NCBI GenBank assembly: GCA_963966185.1 | Contig: CAWZYM010000280.1 | Location: 62,001-126,000 of the forward strand | Source of the DNA: Rhabditoides inermis | Lineage: Eukaryota; Nematoda; Chromadorea; Rhabditida; Rhabditidae | Direction: 5' to 3' | Length of the DNA: 64,000 nt | Part shown: positions 44,643-57,876 of the stretch, in pieces | Numbering within the stretch: the first letter of the stretch is position 1 | Layout: every line of letters starts with the position of its first letter | Notes under the pieces: model-generated | Told to the model about the DNA's origin: nothing | Databases searched by the model: none | Seen by the model: the letters and a program-made list of their open reading frames with translations, nothing else | Position numbers and translations under genes: made by a program

Positions 44643-44740
44643 TCTCTTAAAAGTACTCGCGTAAAGAGAGTCAGTTTGTCTTGACCCAATTCAACAAAAG
44701 CGCATGCATAAAACGTTTACAAATACTAACACAAACCTGC

Positions 44741-44791
<51 letters not shown>

Positions 44792-46316
44792 CCCCTCTCT
44801 CTCTAATATTGATTACATCGATTTCATCGATTCATCGAACAGTCCGATATGCGCAGGTTTGTGTTAGTATTTGTAAACGTTTTATGCATGCGCTTTTGTT
44901 GAATTGGGTCAAGACAAACTGACTCTCTTTACGCGAGTACTTTTAAGAGATAATATATGTGCTTTTGTTAAATTTCATAGAAATTTCTTTTATACCTGAT
45001 TGCCAAGCTCCGTCGTTCATTCGTATGCGCAGAACTATGATGAATGGCACAATTTAATGATGGTAGCAAGTCATTGAATATACTACATTCTACAGGTCGT
45101 GTTTGTTGCGTATGTACAGCAATGTTTCTCATAGTATCAAAAGAAACGCCTTGAAAGAAATTTTACTCTTTATTCTTTAGACTTCTCATTTTCCCGTCCC
45201 CGCGAGCGGTTGCCCCTTCCCGCACTCCCTCGAATGACCACCCGACGACAATGAAAGTCACCGCCGCCGCCGCTCGGAGATGAGGTTTCATGGAGTATCG
45301 ACTAATTCTCTAATTGAAGCCGTTCACTGTGAGACGATAAGGCGACGCCAAATAAGCCTGTGGACGTGCAACTAGTCGGCGAAGCGCGGATTCTCGATTG
45401 GAGGAAAAGAAGGTACAAAGCGAAGGCGAATTGAAGGGCAACGGCGGCACCCGCGAACGGAAGAGAAGTATGTTGCTGTTATCGATCGATATCCGGAGCC
45501 GTTCACTGTGAGACGATAAGGAGGAGAAGTGCAAGTTCTGTTGGAAGTGCACATAGTCGGTAATTCACGGATTTCTTGGATTTCGCAACATGATAGTGAC
45601 AAATAAATCGACCGGGAGCAAGTATGCAAATGGACGCGAGAAGTTCGAGAACGTTCGACGGTAGACGCAAGGTGGTCCATAAGGCTCACGCGTTCGAGGA
45701 TGGATCAAGGCCGCATACTCTATATCGGATAAGAAGACGAATGTCTCGAGACGTGACTGGATTCCTCTCTCCGCATATGCTGTAATGCCAACAGTGTCTG
45801 GAGAAAGTGAAGCCCCACAAATCGAATACGAACAGTTCCAAACCGTAGCTGTACTATTTCATATTTCGTTTTGTGTGTATGTCATAACAACTTATGAATA
45901 AACTATTCTATTCTATTCTATTCTATTATTTTGGATCGCTGAGGCGTAAGTGCATGTCTACTACCGTCTGCGCGCTCTCTCAATATCGCGCACTCTCGCG
46001 CTCTCTCTCTCGCCCCGCCCACCGAGAGAGAGCTAGCAGCCAGCTTTGACTGGAAACGGTCCACACACACACACACACACCCACACGCTGGCCTTTCGCC
46101 TCATGGGTGCGCGCGATCGCGCATAACTTCTTTCACAGAAAAGATACAAAGATGGCGTCAACCAGTGATCTGGCCTACGGAACCGTGCGAATCTAACTAA
46201 CATGAATTGGATGAGTTCACGTTGCTGCTAACATGACCTTTGGATATCGCTTCTTGAAAATTCTAGCGCGAGCCTTATCCTAAGCCAAAAGAGAGGGCGC
46301 TGCGCGCCCTCTCTAA
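44643..46316 (+). mobile_element. Helitron-like element, second family, nested in unit B1
   Basis: TCTCTTAAAAGTACTCGCGT after A; 3' GAGAGGGCGCTGCGCGCCCT, then CTCTAA, followed by T. The 5' 310 bases are a foldback with arms of about 98 bases around a CT tract. The empty state is seen in units at 55831 and 57877 (GATAGATTACGTAAAA). Three bases (TTA) appear on both sides of the insertion. Confidence 0.6.
45150..45935 (+). other. possible non-LTR retrotransposon 3' end with pentamer tail
   Basis: A GC-richer block within the nested element ends ATGAATAAACTATTCTATTC and a run of TTCTA pentamers, like the simple-repeat tails of some LINEs. A 24-base direct repeat (GCCGTTCACTGTGAGACGAT with AAGG) occurs at about 45319 and 45498. 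No coding domain recognised. Confidence 0.35.
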
Positions 46317-47329
46317 TTACGTAAAAAAGAGTATATAAACTTGTTTCATTTTTCGAAAAGTCGCGAACTAAAGCAAATATGATCGACTTTTCGTACAGGC
46401 AATATAGAGTGTCCAATTTGTAAACTTAAGCTTTTATGGGCATATAAGCCTTACTGTCAAAATTTCAGAACAATCGGACTTTGTCTTCATATGATATTAG
46501 AACATTTTTGAGCGCGCGCTACTTGCTGGGGTCGCGCCCTCCGGGTCGCTCGCTACCAGCCGCGAGATCAACAGATCAATACCAATTAGTTGGCATTCGC
46601 TTTTACTTACCCATATCCACATAGTGGTGCACTTGTTTCAATAGAAATACGTGTAAATAAAATCAATAATAGATTGATTCAGTTGAAAAAGACAAAATTT
46701 CTAGCTTCAACGCATAACTTCAACGAAACGAAGAGTTGAAGATTGGAAAAGACAAGTAAAAGTTTGGCAAGACGAGTTCAGTCGTTATATAGTGGTTTGT
46801 AAAGATCAAACAAACTTCAAACTTTATCAAGCTACTTCAAACATGCGCACAACACTTAGGGCGCGCCCACCGGCGTATTTTCTCTCAGCCGTGGCAACGA
46901 GGTCGTGTATTATAGAAATATGGATTGAAAACAGTGACTGATCAGGTACATAGTGTTGTATAAAAAAATTTCATTGTCATACTCTTTCATAGTACTTCCA
47001 CAGCAAGCGCACATTATGCGAGGGGCGTGCCAGCCGGCGTGCTTTCTGTCAGCCGTCGCATGAAAAGGTCGCTGCATTGTAGACATACATTTCTTTTTTT
47101 TGTTAATAGAACATTGTTTTAACGAGACTGTTACGCTCTCGTTGTTACTGAAAAACGCGTTGTCTTTTGAGCAGTTCATTTGAGCGAATGGAAGTGAGGT
47201 GAGGTGAGCATCAAGCGCAAGACTCATTCCAAATTACGAAGACTGTGATTAAATAATGAATGATATCTGTAATCAATGTTGAGTCATAATTTTTTTTACA
47301 CGATCTGCTACCCTTTTTAATTTAATAGA

Positions 47330-48835
47330 ACTGTTTCTAGAAAAGTTATGTGATCGAGGCGGAGACGTGAGAGTAGACAGAAGAGAGCATAGAACTGCTT
47401 CTAGAAAAGTGATGTGATCGATGCGGATACGTGAGAGTAGAAAGTGATGTGATCGATGCAGAGACGTGAGAGTAGACAGAAGAGAGCATAGAACTGTTTC
47501 TAGAAAAATGATTTGATCGATGCAGAGACGTGAGAGTAGACAGAAGACAGCATAGAACTGCTTCTAGAAAAAAATGAGTTGATCGATGAGGAGACGTGAG
47601 AGTAGACAAAAGAGAGCATACAACTGTCTCAAGAAAACTGTTGTGATCGATGCAGAGACGTGAGAGTAGACAGAAGAGAGCATACAACTGCCTCTAGAAA
47701 ACTGTTGTGATCGATGCGGAGACGTGAGAGTAGACAGAAGAGAGCATACAACTGCCTCTAGAAAACTGTTGTGATCGATGCGGAGACGTGAGAGTAGACA
47801 GAAGAGAGCATAGAACTGTTTCTAGAAAAGTGATGTGATCGATGCGGAGACGTGAGAGTAGACAGAAGAGAGCATACAACTGCTTCTAAAAAAGTGATGT
47901 GATCGATGCAGAGACGTGAGAGTAGACAGAAGAGAGCATAGAACTGCCTCTGGAAAACTGTTGTGATCGATGCAGAGACGTGAGAGTAGAGCATACAACT
48001 GCTTCTAGAAAAGTGATGTGATCGATGCAGAGACGTGAGAGTAGACAGAAGAGAGCATAGAACTGCCTCTACAAAACTGTTGTGATCGATGCGGAGACGT
48101 GAGAGTAGACAGAAGAGAGCATAGAACTGTTTCTAGAAAAGTGGTGTGGTCGATGCGGAGTCGTTAGAGTAGACAGAAGAGAGCATACAACTGCTTCTAA
48201 AAAAGTGATGTGATCGATGCAGAGACGTGCGAGTAGACAGAAGAGAGCATAGAACTGCCTCTGGAAAACTGTTGTGATCGATGCAGAGACGTGAGAGTAG
48301 AGCATACAACTGCTTCTAGAAAAGTGATGTGATCGATGCAGAGACGTGAGAGTAGACAGAAGAGAGCATAGAACTGCCTCTACAAAACTGTTGTGATCGA
48401 TGCGGAGACGTGAGAGTAGACAGAAGAGAGCATAGAACTGTTTCTAGAAAAGTGGTGTGGTCGATGCGGAGTCGTTAGAGTAGACAGAAGAGAGCATACA
48501 ACTGCTTCTAAAAAAGTGATGTGATCGATGCAGAGACGTGCGAGTAGACAGAAGAAAGCATAAACCTGTTTCTAGGAAAGTGATGTGATCGATGAGGAGA
48601 TGTGAGAGTAGACAGAAGAGAGCATAGAACTGTTTCTAGAAAAGTGATTTGATCGATGCGGAGACGTGAAATTAGACAGAAGAGAACATACTACTGCTTC
48701 TAGAAAACTGTTGTGATCGATGCGGAGACGTGAGAGTAGACAGAAGAGAACATAGAACTGTTTCTAAAAAAAGTGATTTGATCGATGCGGAGACGTGAGA
48801 GTAGACAGAAGAATTGAGAAGATTGCATATAACTG
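47330..48835. repeat. 64-bp minisatellite of unit B1
   Basis: Unit like CTAGAAAACTGTTGTGATCG, ATGCGGAGACGTGAGAGTAG, ACAGAAGAGAGCATACAACT. A 311-base block (from about 47984) is duplicated at 48295; unit B3 has it once. Confidence 0.95.
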
Positions 48836-48995
48836 TGTCTTGAATGTTGTTGTTACCGCTGCGTCAACGTGAACAGAAGAGTTGTCTTCTTTTTTGTGAT
48901 GAGAGCGTAGTTTACCATGCAAGTACTTATCTAAACTATTTTCTATTCTTCTATAAACTAGTGCGGAGGCGCGCGCCAGCGCGCCGAAGCGCTAG

Positions 48996-51900
48996 TCCCC
49001 CATTGAGACTAATATTTACTATGGTGTGTGTCTGTCTGTCATTCTTTCCGGAGAGATATCTCTTTTCAAAGTCTACTGTAACTACTCATTTTTTCTAGAA
49101 AGTTTCTTTGATACCTGAGAACGCAAAATTTCAAATATCTCGTCAATAGCGATCTTCTGATCATAGTTATCACCTAATCTCTTAACTATGGAGCAAATTT
49201 TCAAAATGATTCAAATCGAACGAAACTTGGAGGGTAGGTGAATCGACCTAGAAAAAATCGATAGCCGCGATACTAGCTGACTGTGACCTCATCTTCATGC
49301 CCAAATAGGTGAATGTACCCAAAATGCACCCAAAATTCATGATCTTCGATTTTTATAAAAATTGAATAGATGATAGATTACGTGAGATAGAGTATAGAAA
49401 GATGTTTCATTTTTCGAAAAGTCGCGAAATAAAGCAAATATTATCGACTTTTCGTACAGGCAATATAGAGTGTCCAATTTGTAAACTTAAGCTTTTATGG
49501 GCATATAAGCCCTACTGTCAAAATTTCAGAACGATCGGACTTTGTCTTCATATGATATTAGATTATTTGTGAGCGCGCGTTACTTGCTGGGGTACTTGCT
49601 GGGGCCCTCCGGGTTGCTCGCTACCAGCCGCGAGGTCAACAGATCAATACCAATTAGTTGGCATTCGAAATTACTGACCCACATCCACATAGTGGTGTGT
49701 TTGTTCAATAGAAACACGTTTACATATTATCAATATTAGATGGTTTCGGTTGAAAAAGACAAAATTTCTAGCTTCAACGCATTACTTCAACGAAACGAAG
49801 AGTTGAAGATTGGAAAAGACAAGGAAAGTTTGGCAAGACGAGTTCAGTCGTTATATAATGGTTTGTAAAGATCAAACTAACTTCAAACTTTATCAAACTA
49901 CTTCAAACATGCGCACAACACTTAGGGCGCGCCCACCGGCGTATTTTCTCTTAGCCGTGGCAACGAGGTCATTGTATGTGTATTATAGAAATATGGATTG
50001 AAAACAGAGACTGATCGGGTACATAGTGTTGTAGCAAAAACTTTCATTGTCATACTCTTTCATACTACTTCTACAGCAAGCGTAGATTATGTGAGGCGCG
50101 TGCCAGCCGGCGTGCTTTCTGTCAGCCGTCGCATGAAAATGTCACTACATTGTAGACATATATTTCTTCTTTCGTTTTTTTGTTAATAGAACATTGTTTT
50201 ATCGAGACTGTTATGCTCTCATTATTACTGAAAAACGCGTTGTCTTTTGAGCAGTTCAGTAAAGAATGAAAGTGAGGTGAGGTGATCATTTTCGAGTATC
50301 AATAGAATACTCAAAAAAGAATCAAGTGCAAGACTCATTCCATATTGCAAAGACTGTGCTTAAAGAAAGAATGATTTTTGTAATTGTTGTTAAGTCATAG
50401 AAAATAAGTAAAAATACAATGCTACCCCGTTTCGTTCTCGAACGCGAATAATATTTGATGTAATTCTTGCTCACTCTAGCGACAAGAATTTTGAATGTGA
50501 GAACATTGTAAAATTTGAGAGTGAAAGTGGACAGAAAAAACATAGAACGTCTCTAGAAAAGTGTTGTGCCCGATGCGGAGACGTGAGAGTAGAGAGAAGA
50601 GATCATAGAACTGCTTCTAGAAAAGTGTTGGGATCGATGCGGAGACGTGAGAAGAGAGCATAGAACTGTTTCTAGAAAAGTGTTGGGATCGATGTGGAGA
50701 CGTGAGAGTAGAGAGAAGAGAGCATAGAACTGATTCTAGAAAAGTGTTGGGATCGATGCGGAGACGTGAGAGTAGAGAGAAGAGGCATAGAACTGTTTCT
50801 AGAAAAAAGATGTGATCGATGCGGAGACGTGAGAGTAGAGAGAAGAGAGCATAGAACTGCTTCTAGAAAAGTGTTGGGATCGATGCGGAGACGTGAGAGT
50901 AGAGAGAAGAGAGCATAGAACTGTTTCTAGAAAAATGATGTGATCGATGCGGAGACGTGAGAGTAGAGAGAATAGAGCATAGAACTGTTTCTAGACAAAA
51001 TGATGTGATCGATGCGGAGACGTGAGAGTAGAGATAAGAGAGCATAGAACTGCTTCTAGAAAAGTGTTGGGATCGACGCGGAGACGTGAGAGTAGAGAGA
51101 AGAGATCATAGAACTGCTTCTAGAAAAGTGTTGGGATCGATGCGGAGACGTGAGAAGAGAGCATAGAACTGTTTCTAGAAAAGTGTTGGGATCGATGTGG
51201 AGACGTGAGAGTAGAGAGAAGAGAGCATAGAACTGATTCTAGAAAAGTGTTGGGATCGATGCGGAGACGTGAGAGTAGAGAGAAGAGAGCATAGAACTGT
51301 TTCTAGAAAAAAGATGTGATCGATGCGGAGACGTGAGAGTAGAGAGAAGAGAGCATAGAACTGCTTCTAGAAAAGTGTTGGGATCGATGCGGAGACGTGA
51401 GAGTAGAGAGAATAGAGCATAGAACTGTTTCTATACAAAATAATGTGATCGATGCGGAGACGTGAGAGTAGAGAGAAGAGAGCATAGAACTGTTTCTATA
51501 CAAAATAATGTGATCGATGCGGAGACGTGAGAGTAGAGAGAAGAGAGCATAGAACTGCTTCTAGAAAAGTGTTGGGATCGATGCGGAGACGTGAGAGTAG
51601 AGAGAAGAGAGCATAGAACTGTTCTAGAAAAAATTATGTGATCGATGGGGAGACGTGAGAGTAGAGAGAAGAGAGCATAGAACTGCTTCTAGAAAAGTGT
51701 TGGGATCGATGCGGAGACGTGAGAGTAGAGAGACTAGGGCATAGAACTGTTTCTGAAAAAAATGATGTGATCGATGCGGAGACGTGAGAGTAGAGAGAAT
51801 AGAGCATAGAACTGTTTCTAGAAAAATGATGTGGTCGATGCGGAGACGTGAGAGTAGACAGAAGAGACGTTCGAACTGTTTCTAGAAAATTGTCGTGACA

Positions 51901-52048
51901 GCAGCGAAGACGTGAAATTAGACAGAAGAGACCACGGAACTGTCTCTAGAAAGTTGTTGTCACCGCAGCGAAGACGTGAAAGTAGACAGAAGAGACCATA
52001 TTACTGTCTCTAGAAAAATTCTGTGACCGCAGAGATGTGAGAGTAGAC

Positions 52049-52096
<48 letters not shown>

Positions 52097-52407
52097 AGGG
52101 AGGCGAGAGGGAGAAGGGAGGCGAGAAAGAGAAAGGGGGAGAGAGAAAAGAAAGAGAGAACGAGAGAGGGAAAGAGAGTGTATATAGGTAAAAAAAATAA
52201 TGAAAGTGAGAAATAAGAAAGATGGAGACAGAAGAAAGTAGGAGACAGACAGTTAGAAAGACAGAAAGTGAAAGAGATACATAGACCTTTCGCATGGATG
52301 TCTCTCCGTAAGAATCAATAGAGAGCAATCAGCAAGATGAACTATATTTTATTTTCTATTCTTGGATACCTAGTGCGAAGGCGCGCGGCAGCGCGCCGGA
52401 GCGCTAG
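48996..52407 (+). mobile_element. Helitron-like family 1, tandem unit A2 (3,412 bp)
   Basis: Head-to-tail with B1: CTAG at 48992-48995 is followed at once by TCCCCC. Subtype A, nearly identical to A1 and A3. Minisatellite about 50541-52045, then a GA tract and the GC hairpin with CTAG. Confidence 0.72.
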
Positions 52408-55400
52408 TCCCCCATTGAGACTAATATTTACTATGGTGTGTGTCTGTCTGTCATTCTTTCCGGAGAGATATCTCTTTTCAAAGTCTACTGTAACTACTCA
52501 TTTTTTCTAGAAAGTTTCTTTGATACCTGAGAACGCAAAATTTCAAATATCTCGTCAATAGCGATTTTCTGATCATAGTTATCACCTAATCTCTTAACTA
52601 TGGAGCAAATTTTCAAAACGATTCAAATCGAACGAAACTTGGAGGGTAGGTGAATCGACCTAGAAAAAATCGATAGCCGCGATACTAGCTGACTGTGACC
52701 TCATCTTCATGCCCAAATAGGTGAATGTACCCAAAATGCACCCAAAATTCATGATCTTCGATTTTTATAAAAATTGAATAGATGATAGATTACGTGAGAT
52801 AGAGTATAGAAAGATGTTTCATTTTTCGAAAAGTCGCGAAATAAAGCAAATATTATCGACTTTTCGTACAGGCAATATAGAGTGTCCAATTTGTAAACTT
52901 AAGCTTTTATGGGCATATAAGCCCTACTGTCAAAATTTCAGAACGATCGGACTTTGTCTTCATATGATATTAGATTATTTGTGAGCGCGCGTTACTTGCT
53001 GGGGTACTTGCTGGGGCCCTCCGGGTTGCTCGCTACCAGCCGCGAGGTCAACAGATCAATACCAATTAGTTGGCATTCGAAATTACTGACCCACATCCAC
53101 ATAGTGGTGTGTTTGTTCAATAGAAACACGTTTACATATTATCAATATTAGATGGTTTCGGTTGAAAAAGACAAAATTTCTAGCTTCAACGCATTACTTC
53201 AACGAAACGAAGAGTTGAAGATTGGAAAAGACAAGGAAAGTTTGGCAAGACGAGTTCAGTCGTTATATAATGGTTTGTAAAGATCAAACTAACTTCAAAC
53301 TTTATCAAACTACTTCAAACATGCGCACAACACTTAGGGCGCGCCCACCGGCGTATTTTCTCTTAGCCGTGGCAACGAGGTCATTGTATGTGTATTATAG
53401 AAATATGGATTGAAAACAGAGACTGATCGGGTACATAGTGTTGTAGCAAAAACTTTCATTGTCATACTCTTTCATACTACTTCTACAGCAAGCGTAGATT
53501 ATGTGAGGCGCGTGCCAGCCGGCGTGCTTTCTGTCAGCCGTCGCATGAAAATGTCACTACATTGTAGACATATATTTCTTCTTTCGTTTTTTTGTTAATA
53601 GAACATTGTTTTATCGAGACTGTTATGCTCTCATTATTACTGAAAAACGCGTTGTCTTTTGAGCAGTTCAGTAAAGAATGAAAGTGAGGTGAGGTGATCA
53701 TTTTCGAGTATCAATAGAATACTCAAAAAAGAATCAAGTGCAAGACTCATTCCATATTGCAAAGACTGTGCTTAAAGAAAGAATGATTTTTGTAATTGTT
53801 GTTAAGTCATAGAAAATAAGTAAAAATACAATGCTACCCCGTTTCGTTCTCGAACGCGAATAATATTTGATGTAATTCTTGCTCACTCTAGCGACAAGAA
53901 TTTTGAATGTGAGAACATTGTAAAATTTGAGAGTGAAAGTGGACAGAAAAAACATAGAACGTCTCTAGAAAAGTGTTGTGCCCGATGCGGAGACGTGAGA
54001 GTAGAGAGAAGAGATCATAGAACTGCTTCTAGAAAAGTGTTGGGATCGATGCGGAGACGTGAGAAGAGAGCATAGAACTGTTTCTAGAAAAGTGTTGGGA
54101 TCGATGTGGAGACGTGAGAGTAGAGAGAAGAGAGCATAGAACTGATTCTAGAAAAGTGTTGGGATCGATGCGGAGACGTGAGAGTAGAGAGAAGAGGCAT
54201 AGAACTGTTTCTAGAAAAAAGATGTGATCGATGCGGAGACGTGAGAGTAGAGAGAAGAGAGCATAGAACTGCTTCTAGAAAAGTGTTGGGATCGATGCGG
54301 AGACGTGAGAGTAGAGAGAAGAGAGCATAGAACTGTTTCTAGAAAAATGATGTGATCGATGCGGAGACGTGAGAATAGAGAGAATAGAGCATAGAACTGT
54401 TTCTAGACAAAATGATGTGATCGATGCGGAGACGTGAGAGTAGAGATAAGAGAGCATAGAACTGCTTCTAGAAAAGTGTTGGGATCGACGCGGAGACGTG
54501 AGAGTAGAGAGAAGAGATCATAGAACTGCTTCTAGAAAAGTGTTGGGATCGATGCGGAGACGTGAGAAGAGAGCATAGAACTGTTTCTAGAAAAGTGTTG
54601 GGATCGATGTGGAGACGTGAGAGTAGAGAGAAGAGAGCATAGAACTGATTCTAGAAAAGTGTTGGGATCGATGCGGAGACGTGAGAGTAGAGAGAAGAGA
54701 GCATAGAACTGTTTCTAGAAAAAAAGATGTGATCGATGCGGAGACGTGAGAGTAGAGAGAAGAGAGCATAGAACTGCTTCTAGAAAAGTGTTGGGATCGA
54801 TGCGGAGACGTGAGAGTAGAGAGAAGAGAGCATAGAACTGTTTCTAGAAAAATGATGTGATCGATGCGGAGACGTGAGAGTAGAGAGAATAGAGCATAGA
54901 ACTGTTTCTAGACAAAATAATGTGATCGATGCGGAGACGTGAGAGTAGAGAGAAGAGAGCATAGAACTGCTTCTAGAAAAGTGTTGGGATCGATGCGGAG
55001 ACGTGAGAGTAGAGAGAAGAGAGCATAGAACTGTTCTAGAAAAAATTATGTGATCGATGGGGAGACGTGAGAGTAGAGAGAAGAGAGCATAGAACCGCTT
55101 CTAGAAAAGTGTTGGGATCGATGCGGAGACGTGAGAGTAGAGAGACTAGGGCATAGAACTGTTTCTGAAAAAAATGATGTGATCGATGCGGAGACGTGAG
55201 AGTAGAGAGAATAGAGCATAGAACTGTTTCTAGAAAAATGATGTGATCGATGCGGAGACGTGAGAGTAGACAGAAGAGACGTTCGAACTGTTTCTAGAAA
55301 ATTGTCGTGACAGCAGCGAAGACGTGAAATTAGACAGAAGAGACCACGGAACTGTCTCTAGAAAGTTGTTGTCACCGCAGCGAAGACGTGAAAGTAGACA

Positions 55401-55460
55401 GAAGAGACCATATTACTGTCTCTAGAAAAATTCTGTGACCGCAGAGATGTGAGAGTAGAC

Positions 55461-55520
<60 letters not shown>

Positions 55521-55830
55521 AGGGAGGCGAGAGGGAGAAGGGAGGCGAGAAAGAGAAAGGGGGAGAGAGAAAAGAAAGAGAGAACGAGAGAGGGAAAGAG
55601 AGTGTATATAGGTAAAAAAATAATGAAAGTGAGAAATAAGAAAGATGGAGACAGAAGAAAGTAGGAGACAGACAGTTAGAAAGACAGAAAGTGAAAGAGA
55701 TACATAGACCTTTCGCATGGATGTCTCTCCGTAAGAATCAATAGAGAGCAATCAGCAAGATGAACTATATTTTATTTTCTATTCTTGGATACCTAGTGCG
55801 AAGGCGCGCGGCAGCGCGCCGGAGCGCTAG
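52408..55830 (+). mobile_element. Helitron-like family 1, tandem unit A3 (3,423 bp)
   Basis: Same boundaries as A2, from which it differs by scattered single bases and small indels in the GA tract. Minisatellite about 53953-55460. Confidence 0.72.
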
Positions 55831-57876
55831 TCCCCCATTGAGACTAATATTTACTATGGTGTGTGTCTGTCATTCTTTCCGGAGAGATAACTCTTTTCAA
55901 AATATACCCTATTTGCTGATTTCTTCTAAAAAGTTTCTTCAATACCCGAGAACGCAAAATTCCAAATATCTCGTCAATAGCAATCTTCTTATCATAGTTA
56001 TCACCTAATCTCTTAACTATGGAGAAAATTTTCAAAATGCTTCAATTCGAACGAAATTTGGTGGGTAGGTGAATCGACCTAGAAAAAATTGACAGCCGCA
56101 ATACCAGCTGGCTGTGACCTCATCTTCATGCCCAAAAAGGCAAATGTACCCAAAATGCACCCAAATTTCATGGTCTTCGATTTCTATAAAAATTGAATAG
56201 AAGATAGATTACGTAAAAAAGAGTATATAAACTTGTTTCATTTTTCGAAAAGTCGCGAACTAAAGCAAATATGATCGACTTTTCGTACAGGCAATATAGA
56301 GTGTCCAATTTGTAAACTTAAGCTTTTATGGGCATATAAGCCTTACTGTCAAAATTTCAGAACAATCGGACTTTGTCTTCATATGATATTAGAACATTTT
56401 TGAGCGCGCGCTACTTGCTGGGGTCGCGCCCTCCGGGTCGCTCGCTACCAGCCGCGAGATCAACAGATCAATACCAATTAGTTGGCATTCGCTTTTACTT
56501 ACCCATATCCACATAGTGGTGCACTTGTTTCAATAGAAATACGTGTAAATAAAATCAATAATAGATTGATTCAGTTGAAAAAGACAAAATTTCTAGCTTC
56601 AACGCATAACTTCAACGAAACGAAGAGTTGAAGATTGGAAAAGACAAGTAAAAGTTTGGCAAGACGAGTTCAGTCGTTATATAGTGGTTTGTAAAGATCA
56701 AACAAACTTCAAACTTTATCAAGCTACTTCAAACATGCGCACAACACTTAGGGCGCGCCCACCGGCGTATTTTCTCTCAGCCGTGGCAACGAGGTCGTGT
56801 ATTATAGAAATATGGATTGAAAACAGTGACTGATCAGGTACATAGTGTTGTATAAAAAAATTTCATTGTCATACTCTTTCATAGTACTTCCACAGCAAGC
56901 GCACATTATGCGAGGGGCGTGCCAGCCGGCGTGCTTTCTGTCAGCCGTCGCATGAAAAGGTCGCTGCATTGTAGACATACATTTCTTTTTTTTGTTAATA
57001 GAACATTGTTTTAACGAGACTGTTACGCTCTCGTTGTTACTGAAAAACGCGTTGTCTTTTGAGCAGTTCATTTGAGCGAATGGAAGTGAGGTGAGGTGAG
57101 CATCAAGTGCAAGACTCATTCCAAATTACGAAGACTGTGATTAAATAATGAATGATATCTGTAATCAATGTTGAGTCATAATTTTTTTTACACGATCTGC
57201 TACCCTTTTTAATTTAATAGAACTGTTTCTAGAAAAGTTATGTGATCGAGGCGGAGACGTGAGAGTAGACAGAAGAGAGCATAGAACTGCTTCTAGAAAA
57301 GTGATGTGATCGATGCGGATACGTGAGAGTAGAAAGTGATGTGATCGATGCAGAGACGTGAGAGTAGACAGAAGAGAGCATAGAACTGTTTCTAGAAAAA
57401 TGATTTGATCGATGCAGAGACGTGAGAGTAGACAGAAGACAGCATAGAACTGCTTCTAGAAAAAAATGAGTTGATCGATGAGGAGACGTGAGAGTAGACA
57501 AAAGAGAACATACAACTGTCTCAAGAAAACTGTTGTGATCGATGCAGAGACGTGAGAGTAGACAGAAGAGAGCATACAACTGCCTCTAGAAAACTGTTGT
57601 GATCGATGCGGAGACGTGAGAGTAGACAGAAGAGAGCATACAACTGCCTCTAGAAAACTGTTGTGATCGATGCGGAGACGTGAGAGTAGACAGAAGAGAG
57701 CATAGAACTGTTTCTAGAAAAGTGATGTGATCGATGCGGAGACGTGAGAGTAGAAAGTGATGTGATCGATGCAGAGACGTGAGAGTAGACAGAAGAGAGC
57801 ATAGAACTGTTTCTAGAAAAATGATTTGATCGATGCAGAGACGTGAGAGTAGACAGAAGACAGCATAGAACTGCTT
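55831..57876 (+). mobile_element. Helitron-like family 1, truncated unit B2
   Basis: Subtype B, without the nested insertion. The minisatellite (from about 57222) stops abruptly at CTGCTTC and the 3' hairpin is missing. Confidence 0.7.

Larger units (their letters stand above)
44262..48995 (+). mobile_element. Helitron-like family 1, tandem unit B1, with nested insertion
   Basis: Starts TCCCCCATTGAGACTAATAT; ends GGCGCGCGCCAGCGCGCC hairpin, GAAGCG, CTAG. Subtype B (AGATAACTCTTTTC near the start). Interrupted at 44643-46316 by a family-2 element. Minisatellite at about 47330-48835. Confidence 0.7.

Noticed and set aside
46910..47227. 105-residue minus-strand frame conserved in three places (also 56802-57119 and 58845-59162)
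   Set aside because: It is conserved only because the whole B unit is duplicated. No splice context, no known domain, and the A units do not keep the frame.
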